64,000 bases of DNA from Puffinus mauretanicus (Eukaryota; Chordata; Aves; Procellariiformes; Procellariidae): contig JAJKFH010000227.1 in NCBI GenBank assembly GCA_023333565.1, forward strand, positions 1,550,001-1,614,000. The letters run 5' to 3'. Within the stretch, counting starts at the first letter, position 1, and every line of letters begins with the position of its first letter. Of the stretch, positions 13,596 through 25,894 are shown one piece after another. A program made the translations under genes and the position numbers. The notes below the pieces were generated by a model, which searched no databases, was not told where the DNA came from, and saw only the letters and a list, made by a program, of their open reading frames with translations.

Positions 13596-13605
13596 CTATT
13601 TATAG
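13596..13605. promoter_or_regulatory. MEF2-type site CTATTTATAG
   Basis: The ten bases CTATTTATAG fit the MEF2 consensus (YTAWWWWTAR) exactly. A TATA-like AT stretch (TTATATATTATA) lies just upstream at 13579-13590, and the CpG-dense block ends about 30 bases before the site. MEF2 factors act in muscle, neural and other lineages. A single consensus match is expected by chance in tens of kilobases, so binding is only a possibility. Confidence 0.4.
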
Positions 13606-13639
13606 GAGCAGCGAGGCTTTTTTCTCTAGGTTAAAAGCT

Positions 13640-16600
13640 GGAGATAAACTGGTAAGAGCACGGAGCTCTGCGGTAACTGAAACCAGTTAACACCCCCCCA
13701 AAAAAACCTCATATTCCACTTTAAACGACTCGTGCATCGCATTTTGTAATAAACTAACTTCTCCTCTCCCACCCTTCGGTAGAGGAGGGGCGAAGTCCCT
13801 CTCTGGTATCTCGGTTGCGGCGCTTAATTAGGTTGGTTTCACTGGGTTTGAAAAATAAAACTTGATTTCATAACGAAGAGTGAAACCACAGACAAGATGG
13901 TGTTGTAATTGGAATCGAGGAGATAAGGGAGAAAGCAATCCCAGATGTGCTGGGAGGTGGCGGTGGGGGGAGAAAGCGGGACTTAAATCAGGTTTAAACA
14001 GATGTTCCAATGTCTGGATTTTGCCAAACATTTCATATTCAAAATGTCCGGGGTTTTTATTTGAACCTTGTCTCCCCAGATGGGAAAAACCTGCTGAGAT
14101 CAAATAAAAGCATCAACCTGCCTCTTTACCAGCACATGACCCCAAGAATATTTTTTTTTTAAGTCTGAAGGATTTCAATTAGCTCCTATTATTTTGTCAT
14201 GTGGTTGCAGTTGTATTTCAGAAAGGTGGATCAAAATTTGGGGGTGTTGCTGCTCTCAGCTGATGGCAGCAGAAGTAGCAGGAAATGGAGAAGGAAAAAG
14301 AAGAGGCTCTCCTTGCTGGGCTGTAAACCCACGAGCGATAAGATTTTGTTATCATGCAATTCCAGGGAGGTTTAGATAAGGTTGGGGTTGATTTAATAAG
14401 ATCCAAGCTGAACTTCCAGACCCTCAGAGAAGTCTCTATCTCTTTAATTGCTCTGGAGAGAGGAAAAATTAACAATTTCATACATTTTATTTAAAGTATT
14501 ACAAAGCTTAATATATGTATTGTTATTTATATAACCCCAGGATTAAATAATCCAATAACTAGTGGCTATAACTTATAAATGAATATCGTTGCAAGAACAA
14601 CCAGATGGACACGTTCAACCGCAGTATGTAAAACGCCAGCAAAAACCAGACCTGCAGCAGAGACAGATAACGGTGAAATACGGACCCTGCTGAAGTGAGC
14701 AGCAAACCCCCACGATCTGGAGAAGACCCGGCTCTGTCCCTTATCACTGTGCAGAGCTGTGGAGACAGGGACAGATTTGGGGGTAAAAACCTTCAGTTTG
14801 AGGGATGCTTCTGGAGTTGTGGGTCTGGAGCACAGGGCTTGCCGCCCGTGGCTTTTCAGCCTCCTCTTCCCGCATCCCTTCCCTGTTTTGAAAGGAAAGA
14901 AGTTCATCGCTTGGGCAAGGGCTGTCAGGGAAGATGGAGGATGGAGGAAGGGTTTTAACCTTCAAAATGGGATTTAGAAGAGGGAGATGGCAGATTCCTC
15001 CCCAGAACGGTGATAGGAGACCCATATAAGGTGAAATACAAGGGACCTAGATCTTCTTTACATACTCCAAACTCCTATTGATGGTACTAACTTATCTAAT
15101 ATTATAATATCTAATTCACTACCATCTTCTGTGCATAGCGTATAACATTAAAATCCATACATAAATACAAAGATACATATGTACGCATACAAATGCAGAT
15201 ACAGGTCAATTTATTAATTTATTAGAGCATTGTGGTGAAGCAAATCAGGATTCATAAATACAAGCTCAAGCTAATAATGAAAATTTGACTGCACACTGGC
15301 ACTATTGTTCAAGCAAGGTCCAGGTTTTGTTCCTTGCTTTGGCTCTGCCTGCGTATCTGGGTATTATCTTCCCTATGCCCTTAATGTTGTTGTCTGCTGT
15401 AAAACAGTAAAAACTACCTTTGCCTACCCAGTCCTTAGTTTACACAGTTACACGTTACAGCTCACCCTTTTTCCACTCAAAAAGCAGCATTTCTACTTCA
15501 GATCATGTCTCCTTGCAAATCAAAAATGAAATAACCCAGCAGCCCTAAATGTATTTCTAATTTCCTTCAAATAAACCATTTTGCTATGTCTGGAAAGTAT
15601 ATTCTAACGAGGAAAGTAGGGAGGAAGAGCTATCAAGATATTTCTTGATTTCTTAATTTTATATTCGTCGTAAGAATCTCTCTTTTCTTTTTTTTTAATA
15701 ACTACTTCTTTTCCCTTCTCAGATTCCTTTTATCCGTATGATCTCCTTTCACCCACACCCAGCAGTAATTTAAAAGGTTCATGGTTTTTCCAAGGAATAT
15801 CTGTAGCATCAGCACGGTACAAAGATACACACAAAGCTCTGTACACAGCAGGTATCCAGAGAAGCTGCCTACACTTAAAGCATGGTTTTTTCATAAGTAG
15901 AAAACTCCATAAATAAAGGTCAAAGCTGTACTCTGGTAGGAATACAACTGGGTGTGAATACTCGCTCTTAAATTCTTTGTAATCCTGGCAGGAAGCAAAT
16001 GTCATGTCGGAGGGGATCTAAAAGACAAATTGCTCCTATGTTTGCAATCAAGGCTGCGTTAGACTGATGAATCCAAAAGCAAGGAGTGTAAATTAATAAA
16101 AACATGACCAGGACTTTCAAGCAGATGCATGACACTGACATTTCATTTAGCTTTTCCAATTAATTAAAAAGAAAGCTTAATCAGGACGCTGTTCCAAACA
16201 CATGGAGATCAATGATTCTCTTTCATTTCCATCGAGTTTGGTCAAGGTCCAGTTATTTAAAGAACAAATATTCACATTCCTGGGGTAGAGGGATCTGCTG
16301 GCGTGACATCATTTCTCAAACTGCAGAAAAGGTGCAGTTTGCTTTGTGCTGTGCTGATTTTTAAAAGGCATTTGGAGAAGCTCATTACTTCTGTCTCTTG
16401 AATTTTAGCACTCAGCTCGTAATTACTACTAGGAGCATTCAGGTTCCTTATTTTTTAAAGAGGAAGAGGAGCAAATCCCCATGCTGCAAGCTAACATGTG
16501 GGCAGCAGAAGAAACAGCATGGCCAAATCTCTTATTGTGATGATGGGAGAAACATCGAGGGCAAAGCTTACCTGGGCAAAGGAAGAGCGTTATGGGCATG

Positions 16601-18180
16601 TTAAACCCCGGACCCTTTGGGGGACTTTGGGCCAGGAGGTTGGCTGTGCTCAGCCTTGCAGTAATTATAGACACTAAGGGTGTGGAGGGGAAGGAAACAA
16701 AGCGATATCCAAGTTGCATGTTAATAAATATGCAGGAGGTTATTCTCCTGTTTGAATGCATAAATCTTCCGTGAGCGGTCTGTGTGCGCCTGGAATGTGA
16801 GGAGCTGGGCTGAGCCAAGGCGAGTCCTGTCCAAATTTCACTACTTTCCAAACGATGCCTCATTTATTAGTGTAGGCAGCTCCGAGTCTCCGGGGATCTA
16901 CGTCTTGGCCGCCCAAAGTGATTAGATTCGAGATCAGGAGGATCCCGGGGTCTGAAGCTAGAGGTGCTTCATTCAGCAGTGGCAGGGACTTCGGATGCAG
17001 AGTGACTTTATTTTTGTCAAACAGCAGCACAGAGCACCTCTGAAACGCTCCCAGCATGGAGGAGCCACACCAAAATAAATACAAGTCATTCTTTTCACAC
17101 CAGGTCTGAGGTGACCGAGCCAGCGTGGGTACTTACATATACATCATGCAAGTTAGTATCATAATATATTATTGTTATCACTTTTCAACAATAATTGCAC
17201 AATAAGTGCTGATTATTTTAGAATTTTGTATTAGAATTTTCATCATGGTTGCTTGATATATTTTGCAAAGCAAGCTTTAACTTTGCAAATATTTAAGCAA
17301 AAGAACAACTCCTCTGACTTCAGCTAGGTAACATCATTAAAATTAAGTAGATATACAGAAGGAGGGTTTAAATAAGCCAGGGTGAATATTCACTTTGTGT
17401 CGTTTACTCAATGGGTTTCACCCTCTCCCGCTCCTGGAGGACCGCAAGAAAACTGCAGTTGCTGCAGATGTATGGATAAACCAGGTGAGTGAATATCTCC
17501 TGGAGTTATTCTCCCTGTTGTTTTAGCACAAATAGCAAGCCCCTGAACAGGGTTGCTTGTGATCTGGAGGCTCAGCTGCAGGTTTGCTCCCTGCTTCGCC
17601 AAAAACAAGTGTCTTCCAACAACACATCACCTTCCCCATAAATGTCACAGTTGGTATTGGTGGATCTTCTGGAGCTGAAGCTTGTTTCTCACATACATTT
17701 TTTTTTCCTGTGTGCTTAATCCAAAATCAACTCTGTAACCACCAGACCAAGCACAGTGCCTCCCTAACGAGAAGTTTCTTGATAGCAGAGCGGTGAAAGA
17801 GTTAATACTCTGTTTACAACCAAAAGGAGAGACTCTCCACTTAAATCTTCCTGAAAATAACTCTGGGCCCCGGTGCCACTAGCTAGATATATTACACGTG
17901 CATATATTTGAGATACCTTGGTTTGGAGAGTGGTCATACGCCGTATTCTGCCCAGATCTCTTGATTTTCAGCAGATAGCACCACAACAGGAAATTAGTAA
18001 AACTGAGGTTATCCATTACCAAATCAACTGCAAACTAAATCTCATCCTATAATTGCAAGAAAACCTATCCGACTCCTTGTTTAGTGTTCAAACTTAGCTG
18101 GAAGACACTAAGCATAATTCTATGTTATAGACACACCAACTTATTAGCAAAGACTTGGGGCTAAAATCTTCTCCTCTTGT
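13640..18180. other. Gene-free unique sequence
   Basis: No gene is supported. The DNA is AT-moderate with AT-rich blocks at 14480-14600 and 15060-15260. It has short T-runs (for example 14152-14160 and 15688-15696). Strong donor-like words such as CAG/GTGAGTGA at 17483-17491 occur without a convincing acceptor and reading frame. I see no interspersed repeat that I can name. Confidence 0.55.
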
Positions 18181-18196
18181 TTTTGTTTGCATAGGA

Positions 18197-18224
18197 GGGA
18201 CGAGGAGGGGAGGGGTCGGGAGGG
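18197..18224 (+). other. Canonical G-quadruplex motif
   Basis: Five G-tracts of three or four bases are separated by loops of 7, 1, 2 and 1 bases, which satisfies the usual G3+ N1-7 pattern on the plus strand. It sits in a purine-rich stretch from about 18191 to 18230. Function is unknown. Such motifs are common near vertebrate regulatory DNA. Confidence 0.75.
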
Positions 18225-18229
18225 AGGAG

Positions 18230-21200
18230 ACGACTTCTCGCTCCCCTGGCAGTGCCATCTGATATCAATTGCGCCACGTAGTTTCCAGGTTTTTGTGGGA
18301 CCCTCCTCGAAAACAGAAGAGAAATTACCATAAAACCTTTACGAAGGCTTCCATAAAACCTCACTATAATTTGAGAGCATCCTGTCAGTCAAGGGGGGAA
18401 TTTTCGGAGGTCCGGCAGGAGCCAGGTGTCTCACCCTCCCTTGTGGGGCTCTCACAAATGCCCAGGAGCAAATCTCTCTGCAGGCGTCTGCAATTATTAT
18501 TCTCTGTCCATGGGCAAAGGCAGCAAAAAGAAATATGTTCCTGCTCGCTGGCCACCCTAGCCCACAGTGGGGGTGAAACCAGCCCTCCCAAGAGAAGCTA
18601 GTATCCTTATTCCAGAGACAGTTTATATTTTCGGCAGAGGGGAAGGATGCTCAGCGGGTACCGTCCCAGTATTTATCAGCCACGGAGGCTTCACCAGTAG
18701 CCGTAGTATACCCTAAAGCCTACACTTGCGCTGGAGCACGGACGTGGCAGTGACTGGAGAAGGCATGGGATGGGCCACTGAAGGTCACTCTCCACCTTGT
18801 CTTGGGATGGCAGCAAGGGAGGTCCCCTCCGAATCCCAGATGGGCTTGTCGCATCCCGTCCCGGGCTCTAGGGGAGCCACAAGGATTTGGCTCGGGGAAA
18901 AAGGGACGGGACATAGTCTTTTGGCTCTCCTTTTTGGGTGAGCGTCAAACAAACGTCGGGGGGATAGGTGCGTACGTGTGCTGCTGCACGCAGTTGGACC
19001 TCTCCATGCCCCAGGGTAGGACTCTGGAGCTAAAAAGGACAAAAAAAAAAAAAAGGGGGATTTTTTTGATATTTTTCCTGTTAATTTCAGGAAACCATCC
19101 CAAATTTCCATTGCAAGGTAACCCGCTCCAATTCACCAGGGAGAGGAAGTTTAAGCAGACTGTTTGTCCTCAGTCTCAACCGCACACACGGACACACAGA
19201 CACATGGACACACACCAGAGGAAGGCACTGGATACCATAAAACAAGGCAATTGGGAAAGGGAAAAGAAGTAGCAACATTGTTGGCCGTTAATAGCTCTTT
19301 TCAGCCTGAAACGTAGGTCTGTAATTGTTAACAAACTGTAATAGAAACAATTGGTGCCTCCAGCAACGACAGAAAAGCAGCATCAGAAGGGCCAGATCTA
19401 AATTTACATCTCCCATTTACTAGAAAGTGTTTTTTGCAATGGGAACCCTTTCAGCATTGTTTCAGGACAAGCTCTATTTAGTCTCTCGCAGGAAAAGCAG
19501 GTCCTAGGATTTCCTCATGAATTACAAATAGATCCCCCCAGTCCAAACTCCCGGTTAATATACTGCTCCAGCCCTCAGCGAAGTTGCAGAGGAGTCATTT
19601 GGCACTGGACTTCAGCCCATGGATAATTAGGGATGACATTCTTCACACACGCCTTTCAGGCAGATTTTATTTTGATTTTTTTTTGGGGGGGGGGGGAAGA
19701 GGATACTCTTGAGAATTAGGACATTTTGGGATGGAAGAAAGAAAAGGGGAGGGAGGAGGAAAGGGGACCTGCGTGTTAAGTGATAAGCAATTGAACTGTA
19801 GCTATTTTCAAGCCCGTAAGAGCAAAAGCTCTTAGAAATACAGAGGAGGTGGGAGATTTTTGGTGCCAGGCTCCAGGATGGACTGTACTGCTGCTCCGAG
19901 CCCTCTCCCACAGCAAGATGACTTGTGCGGGCTTGCGATGCACCCTGCTCAGAGCCCATAAGATGCTTTCCCAGATCTATAGTGTAATCAATGCGACTCG
20001 ACGTGATTCAAGAGGCTGCTAAATCCACAGTGGCTTCAACCTGGAGCAGGGAGGACTCCTGTCATCACCGTTACTTTAGTCCCTAAAAGCAAAACTCCTT
20101 CACGCCGCCAAAAAACCGGCTCTGCGAGCACTTTGCCTTGCACCTTGCGGAGACGTCTGATGCTGGGCAGAGGATGTACAGCCATGTGCAATTCTCATCT
20201 GCTCAGATCCTATGGGAAAGGATCAGCGTGATTTATCTTCGCCAGTATTTGCAAGGTATCCTTTCTATTGTTTGCTAACTGCCGTTAAGTTTGGACGGCA
20301 GGCGGAGGGGTCAGAGCCAAGGCAGAGAACAGAGATTTGCCGAGATCACGCAATGCTCCAAGCCTGTGGCTGCAGTAAACAGAATCTCCTTAAAGGTCAC
20401 ATCTTCAGGCTCCCACTGCAATTGCCAAAGGAAACTGCAATCATTTTTCAGTCCTTTAAACGCCAGACTAAAATGTACTCAGCCACAATTTTCCTACATG
20501 TTCCTGGTTTGTGAGGAGACTACTTAGGAGTCATTTCCTTGCCAAGAAAAGCTTCTCTTTCCTCCTGAATCCGGAATAGACCCAGGCAGCCCTCTGCAAA
20601 GTTAGGGGTCAGGGCACGAGGGATGAGACCTTGCAACTGGACTCTGCAGGGCACCCCAAAGTAGGCGCCTTTTGCAGCATCAGCAAAGCAATCTGGACAA
20701 CCAAAATACCTTCTTTACCACTCAAAAAAACTCCATCACATCTATCGGCAGCGTAAGAAGGACCAGCTCCAGGCTGAGAAATCATAACACCTTTCTGCGT
20801 AGAAAAGTCATTAATTGCATCTCATTTTCCTCTCCTAAATCGTCCGTGAAAAATCTTACATTTCTCACGACCGCTTTTTTGTGCCCCCCCAGCAACGACC
20901 GCATTTAAAAAACCACTTTTCACCCCTTATTTACAGCAGGGAATTGGCTCTGTCCTTGTCACTCATCCTGCCCAAACACCCAGCAAAAAACTCAGCTCTC
21001 CTGGCACGGACTGCAACCCACCCGACTGAGGCACATCACCAGCTCGCAAGCTTAAGTGCGACCCCAGCGTGAATTAAGTGCTGTCAAACCTGGCACGAAA
21101 AGTCCAGCCGTAGGACTGACCCTAAATGAATAGCCACTGTGTTTACGTGAACCACCCGACAGATTGCTTCTCTCTTACCCAGAGCCTCAACGTATGTCAA

Positions 21201-22595
21201 TAAAAATCTCTGGGTTTCATTAGGCAGCCCCTGCCTGGGTACATAAATAATAAGGCTGTTGTCAGATCTCCCTATGGTGTGTAAGGGCAGATCTGGAAAC
21301 CTGAAGGCCACGACCTTCATGTTTCTCAGCAGGGACCGAAACGCCCTCGGAGCCAAAGTAGTGGGAAAATGAGAGTCTGTGTTATGCTTTAACATGATCC
21401 TGACAGGCAAATGTAATTTCTCAGAGTTCACTCCGGCGAACACTGATCTGTTTTATAATCTCACGCGCTCGAGCGCTGGCCCGGCTGCAGCTCGGAGGCT
21501 GCTGCGGGAGGGGATGGGAGCTTCCCCATGGATCGCGGGGGGACCTGGAGGCGCTTCTCGAGGAGAGGGAGGAAAGGCACGGGCGTGTTTGGGATGAGGA
21601 ATGAGGGAAGTTAAAAAGAGGATGAGCTCAGTGCTCTGGGAGGGTTTTTGCGGCACAGGGGAGGCGAGCTGAGAGTCCTCACCCCACCAGGGTAAAATCT
21701 CGGCCGGGCTGTGGGTTGGCCGTGTGCGTGGCCACCGAAAAGTTGCTGTGTCGTTGGGAGCTAGAAATAGTGAAGTGGGAACGATGGCAGGCTCTTCCTC
21801 TGACCTCCAGCCCCTTTCTCCCTCAGCCATTTCCAGGAAATCCCTGATTTCTCCGATGGCGAGGGCTCTGCTCGGCCGGTCGGGAGCAGCAGCCTGGCCC
21901 CGTGGCATGGCCGGGAGGGACCCTGGACATGCAGGTCAGGGTGGGTATGAAGAGCCATTAGGGCTTTCTGATGCTGACACCTCCATGGCTCCAGATCGGT
22001 CCATCCTGGTAGGACCAGCACCAAAACATGCAACCCCTTTGCCAACACTCTCCAAACCACAAAACCCAGTTACACCATGGCAGAGCAAGAGCTGGGGTGA
22101 TGCTCGTCGTCTGAAAATGGGCTGGGAAGAAGAGAATGTGTGTTGGGGATGGCTGCAAACACTGCAAGGACTGGAGGAGTATGTGGGGTCCAAGGATGCT
22201 TCTACCTTCATCCTGGCATCTGCTCAAGGAAGAAGGATGCTGTGCAGTGCCCCGGCGTGCTGGTCACATATATATTGCCAGATGAATTAATTATACACAC
22301 AGACCAGCTCAGGGGAGGGTTTTCCCAGCCAAGATGAAGCTTCAGGAATGGTCAAGAGGCCTTTCAGCCTCGGCACAGAGCATTGCTCCCGAAAGGGGCT
22401 TTTTGGTCCAAAGGGCAGTGGGGGAGGCAGGCTGCTAACACCGGTTTGGAGATGAAAGTGCGAGGTACGAGACCGATGGGCCGAATTTGAAGGGAGAAAA
22501 GGAGAAGGTCAGCAGATGACTTTATGAGCTGTGGAAGTAGCGGTGGCATTTTTCCAGGAGTACACTATGTCTTCTGCCGAGGAATGTATACCATG
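18230..22595. other. Gene-free sequence with homopolymers
   Basis: No gene is supported. Notable low-complexity pieces are an A-run at about 19040-19054 and a T-run leading into G12 at about 19675-19696. The 188-codon plus-strand frame at 21724-22290 and overlapping minus-strand frames have no recognisable domain. A mild GC-rich patch lies at 21465-21575. Confidence 0.55.
20320..20390 (-). repeat. Possible MIR-like SINE core remnant
   Basis: The string AGAGATTTGCCGAGATCACG resembles the antisense view of the MIR core (GTGACTTGCCCAAGGTCACA-like), and AAGGCAGAGAACAG lies just before it, where MIR has GAGGCACAGAGAGG. The similarity covers only about 40 bases. Amniote genomes keep old MIR copies, so this is plausible, but chance is a real alternative. 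Confidence 0.25.
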
Positions 22596-22597
22596 CT

Positions 22598-22770
22598 CCC
22601 CGGGCCGGGTGACAGAGTTAATCACCCGGCGAGCAGGAGGGACCGGGACGGCCGGGGCAGGAAACGCTTCCCGGCGCGGCCGGGGGGCTGGAGACCCCGG
22701 AGAAGCCCCAGCCCCGCGCGATGGGAGCGGTACCGTCCCTCTGCATGCGTTGCGTGCAAAGCCAACGCAG
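22598..22770. promoter_or_regulatory. Short CpG cluster
   Basis: About eighteen CpG dinucleotides occur in some 150 bases, rich in CCGG and GCGCG contexts, with CpG-poor DNA on both sides. It is a small candidate regulatory island. No splice site or open frame ties it to a gene. Confidence 0.45.
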
Positions 22771-23159
22771 CCCGGTCCCTGTGTGGTCTGGAGGGGTTTG
22801 CGTGTGTGGTCCTGCAAAGCCCTGCTCATCTGTCCAAAGGCTGCTAACTGCCTGCTGAATGACCACGTCTGTTTACTTTAGCTCTGTCTGCACCAACTGA
22901 ACTCTGATCGCTGCCTTCCTCCAGCTGGGCCGGCTCAGGACCCCAACGTGAAGGAGAGCGGGAGAGAGATCTCTGTGTGTGAGGCTCCAAAAAAAGAATA
23001 GGCTGCAAATGGACTACAGTGTAAATCATGGCGAACAATTTATGGGCCATTTTCTCTCCCATCATTTCTTCTCTGATCCCCACCCCCCCTCCTCACTCAA
23101 ACAGACCAGGCTCATAAATTGCCCGTGCTGAGTGCTGGCAGAAAGGTTTTTCATGTTCC

Positions 23160-23960
23160 TGACAGCTGCAATAAAAATATGCCTGTGTGTCTGTGTGCAA
23201 GAGGGGGAGGGAGAGAGGTGGGTGCCTGTGCAGGGTGCTCATGTGTGGGTACGTGCATGAGAGAGCACGGCGGGGGGGGCTGTGTGCCTGGGACAGTACG
23301 GGGGCTGCAAGGTGATGCAGGCGTCTGTGCTGCGATTGCACGTGTGTGCTGTGAGTGTGTGCGTGTGCTGTGATTGCATGTGTGCATGCTGTGATCGCAT
23401 GCATGTGCTGCGATTGCACGTGTGTGCTGTGAGTGAGTGCGTGTGCTGTGATTGCATGTGTGCATGCTGTGATCGCATGCATGTGCTGTGATTGCGCGTG
23501 TGCTGTGAGTGTGTGCGTGTGCTGTGATTGCATGTGTGCATGCTGTGATCGCATGCATGTGCTGCGATTGCACGTGTGTGCTGTGAGTGAGTGCGTGTGC
23601 TGTGATTGCATGTGTGCATGCTGTGATCGCATGCATGTGCTGTGATTGCATGTGTGCTGCAATTGCATGTGCGTGCTGCAATTGCGTGTACATGCTGTGA
23701 GTGTGTGCATGTGCTGTGATTGCATGCGTGTGCGGTGATTGCATGTTCGTGCTGTAATTGCATGCTTGTGCTGTGATTGCACATGTGCACACAGTGAATG
23801 CACGTGTGCCATGACTACATATACATGTGTGTGCCATGATTGCATGTGCACGGGCTGTGATCGCATATATGTCTGCTAACTGCATCTTTCTTCTGCAATT
23901 GCACGTGTGTGCTGTGACTGCAGGTACACGCGTGTGCTGTGATCTATGCACACTGTGACT
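23160..23960. repeat. GT/GC-rich minisatellite with higher-order structure
   Basis: The whole stretch is built from variants of short units such as GTGCTGTGATTGCAT and GTGCATGCTGTGATCGCAT. In its core the word GATCGCATGCAT recurs at 23393, 23471, 23547 and 23625, giving spacings of 78, 76 and 78 bases. About four copies of a higher-order unit are therefore present, with degraded units to about 23960. The repeat lacks stop codons in several frames. Large open frames therefore appear on the minus strand (23151-24071, 306 codons, rich in His, Cys, Thr and Ala), overlapped by another of 257 codons. I regard these as by-products of the repeat, not genes. Alternating purine-pyrimidine runs give it Z-DNA potential. 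Confidence 0.9.
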
Positions 23961-25890
23961 GCATATGTTCATGCGTGCATTCGCCCGGCAATGACGTGCG
24001 TGTGCACGTGGGACCAAAGCGATCCCGTGTGTGGCAACGGGCCACGGGCAGCTGTGTGCGCACGCAAGCACGAGAGTCCGTACAAGCAGGACATACTTTT
24101 CATGTGTAGGTGGGAAATGGTTTTTCCGGCACAGGGGAATGTTTGAGATATTGAATTTTTTTTTTTTTTAATCAGGATTAAAAATGCAAATCATGGCCTT
24201 CTTTAATAAACACTCTTCCTAAACGAAAATACATTCATTTTTGGACTGGATCAATCACAGTATTTATTCTGATCATTCCCAAATGCTCCATGCTGGGAAT
24301 TTCTTACTTAAAACCAAAACCTCTAGGCTATTGTTAGGTTAAATTTTGAGATTCAAAATCAACTGAGGTGATAAGCCCAGGCTATGCGATTTTTCAATGC
24401 AATGAAATTTCGAATCAAGCAGTAAGTTTTGCAGCTGTAATGGAAATAATCTCATTCCTGCCAGCCAGTTTAGGAGGAAATAATGCTCAGCCACAGGATT
24501 CCTAGAAAACAGCTTTTTCCTTTTCATCACTCCTCTATATTCCCTTCTTTGAATTAAGTTATTCTCACAAGAAGCTTGATGGGAAGCAACAGCCCAGCAA
24601 ATCCCATGGTGTGCAAAGTGTTACCCACGAAAACCCAGGAGCTTTTGTCTGGGGAAAAATATTTTTCCCCTCTATGTCTGCATTTTGCCCTGACCCAGTT
24701 TGGTTTCACTTGTGTCTTTCTCAAAAAAAACCTCTTGTAAGTGTTTGCACCCCTTTTTGCATCACTACCAGTTCAAAAAGCTTTTCATTAGTGAAAAGGT
24801 TAGAAAGATGATGAACAAGGTGCAGCGTGACATACAGGGAAAGAAATCAGAATTTAGTTAAAGAAAATCAGAGCACCCAAAAATCTGCTTCCTGTTAATT
24901 TATAGTTATAGATTTGTTAGGAAAGGGAAAAAAAAACATGTGCCTTCCCAACAATGCAACTCTTAATAACAGCTAATTCAGACTCATCTATTCCCTAAAA
25001 AGAATAAAATCAATAAAAATAAGGGGAAAAAAGGCAGAGAGATCATAACCTGTTCAGAGAGTATTCCCAATGATGGGAAAATCTAAGCTGGAAGAAAACC
25101 CAGACAAAACCCGAGCAGCAATGTAGGTGTGGATGTGTGTGGCAAAGAGAGGAAAGCCCCTGAAAAAGGCAAGTCCGCATTTGTCAGCGCCGTGGGCACA
25201 CGCTGCGAGTGTGCCTGGGCAGGGGCCGGCAGCAAACGGCGCTGGGGGGTTTCCGAATCCGAGGATCAATAGCCCCATGTGTGCCTGGGCTTTGTAGCTC
25301 TAAGTGCCTCTGTAGGGAACAAAGAAAGTGAGTAAAAATTGAATTATCCACTTAAGGTTGTGTCAGCTTTCCATCATAAATCTTTTTTTTTTTTCAGGGG
25401 TTTATTACTCATCTGTAAAAATTCTTCCCAGCCTTAGCGTTTGCATATACGATATGGTTTCAACGCAGGAAAAAGCTTCATAAATATGTAATTTAATAAG
25501 GTACAAAGTTATCATTTTATGCAGAAAGAAATATTATTTCTCACAGCTACACCAGAGGAATGAAATCAGGGACTGGTGGGAGCGGTGGCTGGAGGGGAGC
25601 TCTGGAAACCATGTGCAGCTTCCAGCAGGTCCCAGTTAGGGCAGCTCCCCCCCGGGCTCGGCTGCAGAAGGGTAAGCCCAGGCACCCACCGCACCACCGC
25701 GACCTCCCGGGGCTCGGCCAGGCTGGCAGCGGGTGCGTGATTTCCCCTTCCTGCCCCGAGAGCCTAGGGGAGACCCCACGGGCACCGGGGATGCTCTGCT
25801 GTGCTCATCCCATGGGCTAAAAACAAACCCCTGCCTTGTAAAGATCCTTAGACATCAACCACCTGTGTTGTAATCGATCTTTATTTAAAA
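23961..25890. other. Gene-free unique sequence
   Basis: No gene is supported. T-runs occur at about 24157-24170 and 25382-25394. An AT-rich stretch spans 24830-25050 and a mildly GC-rich stretch 25575-25810. No nameable repeat is seen. Confidence 0.55.
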
Positions 25891-25894
25891 TGTG

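Noticed and set aside
17483..17491. Strong donor CAG/GTGAGTGA
   Set aside because: No acceptor at a sensible distance gives an open or otherwise convincing exon.
21724..22290. 188-codon plus-strand frame and overlapping minus-strand frames
   Set aside because: Several frames on both strands are open because the DNA is GC-rich. The peptides look random.
23151..24071. 306-codon minus-strand open frame rich in His, Cys, Thr and Ala, and the overlapping 257-codon frame
   Set aside because: Both lie in the minisatellite, whose unit has no stops in several frames. Unit spacings of 78 and 76 bases do not keep one frame, and no domain is present.
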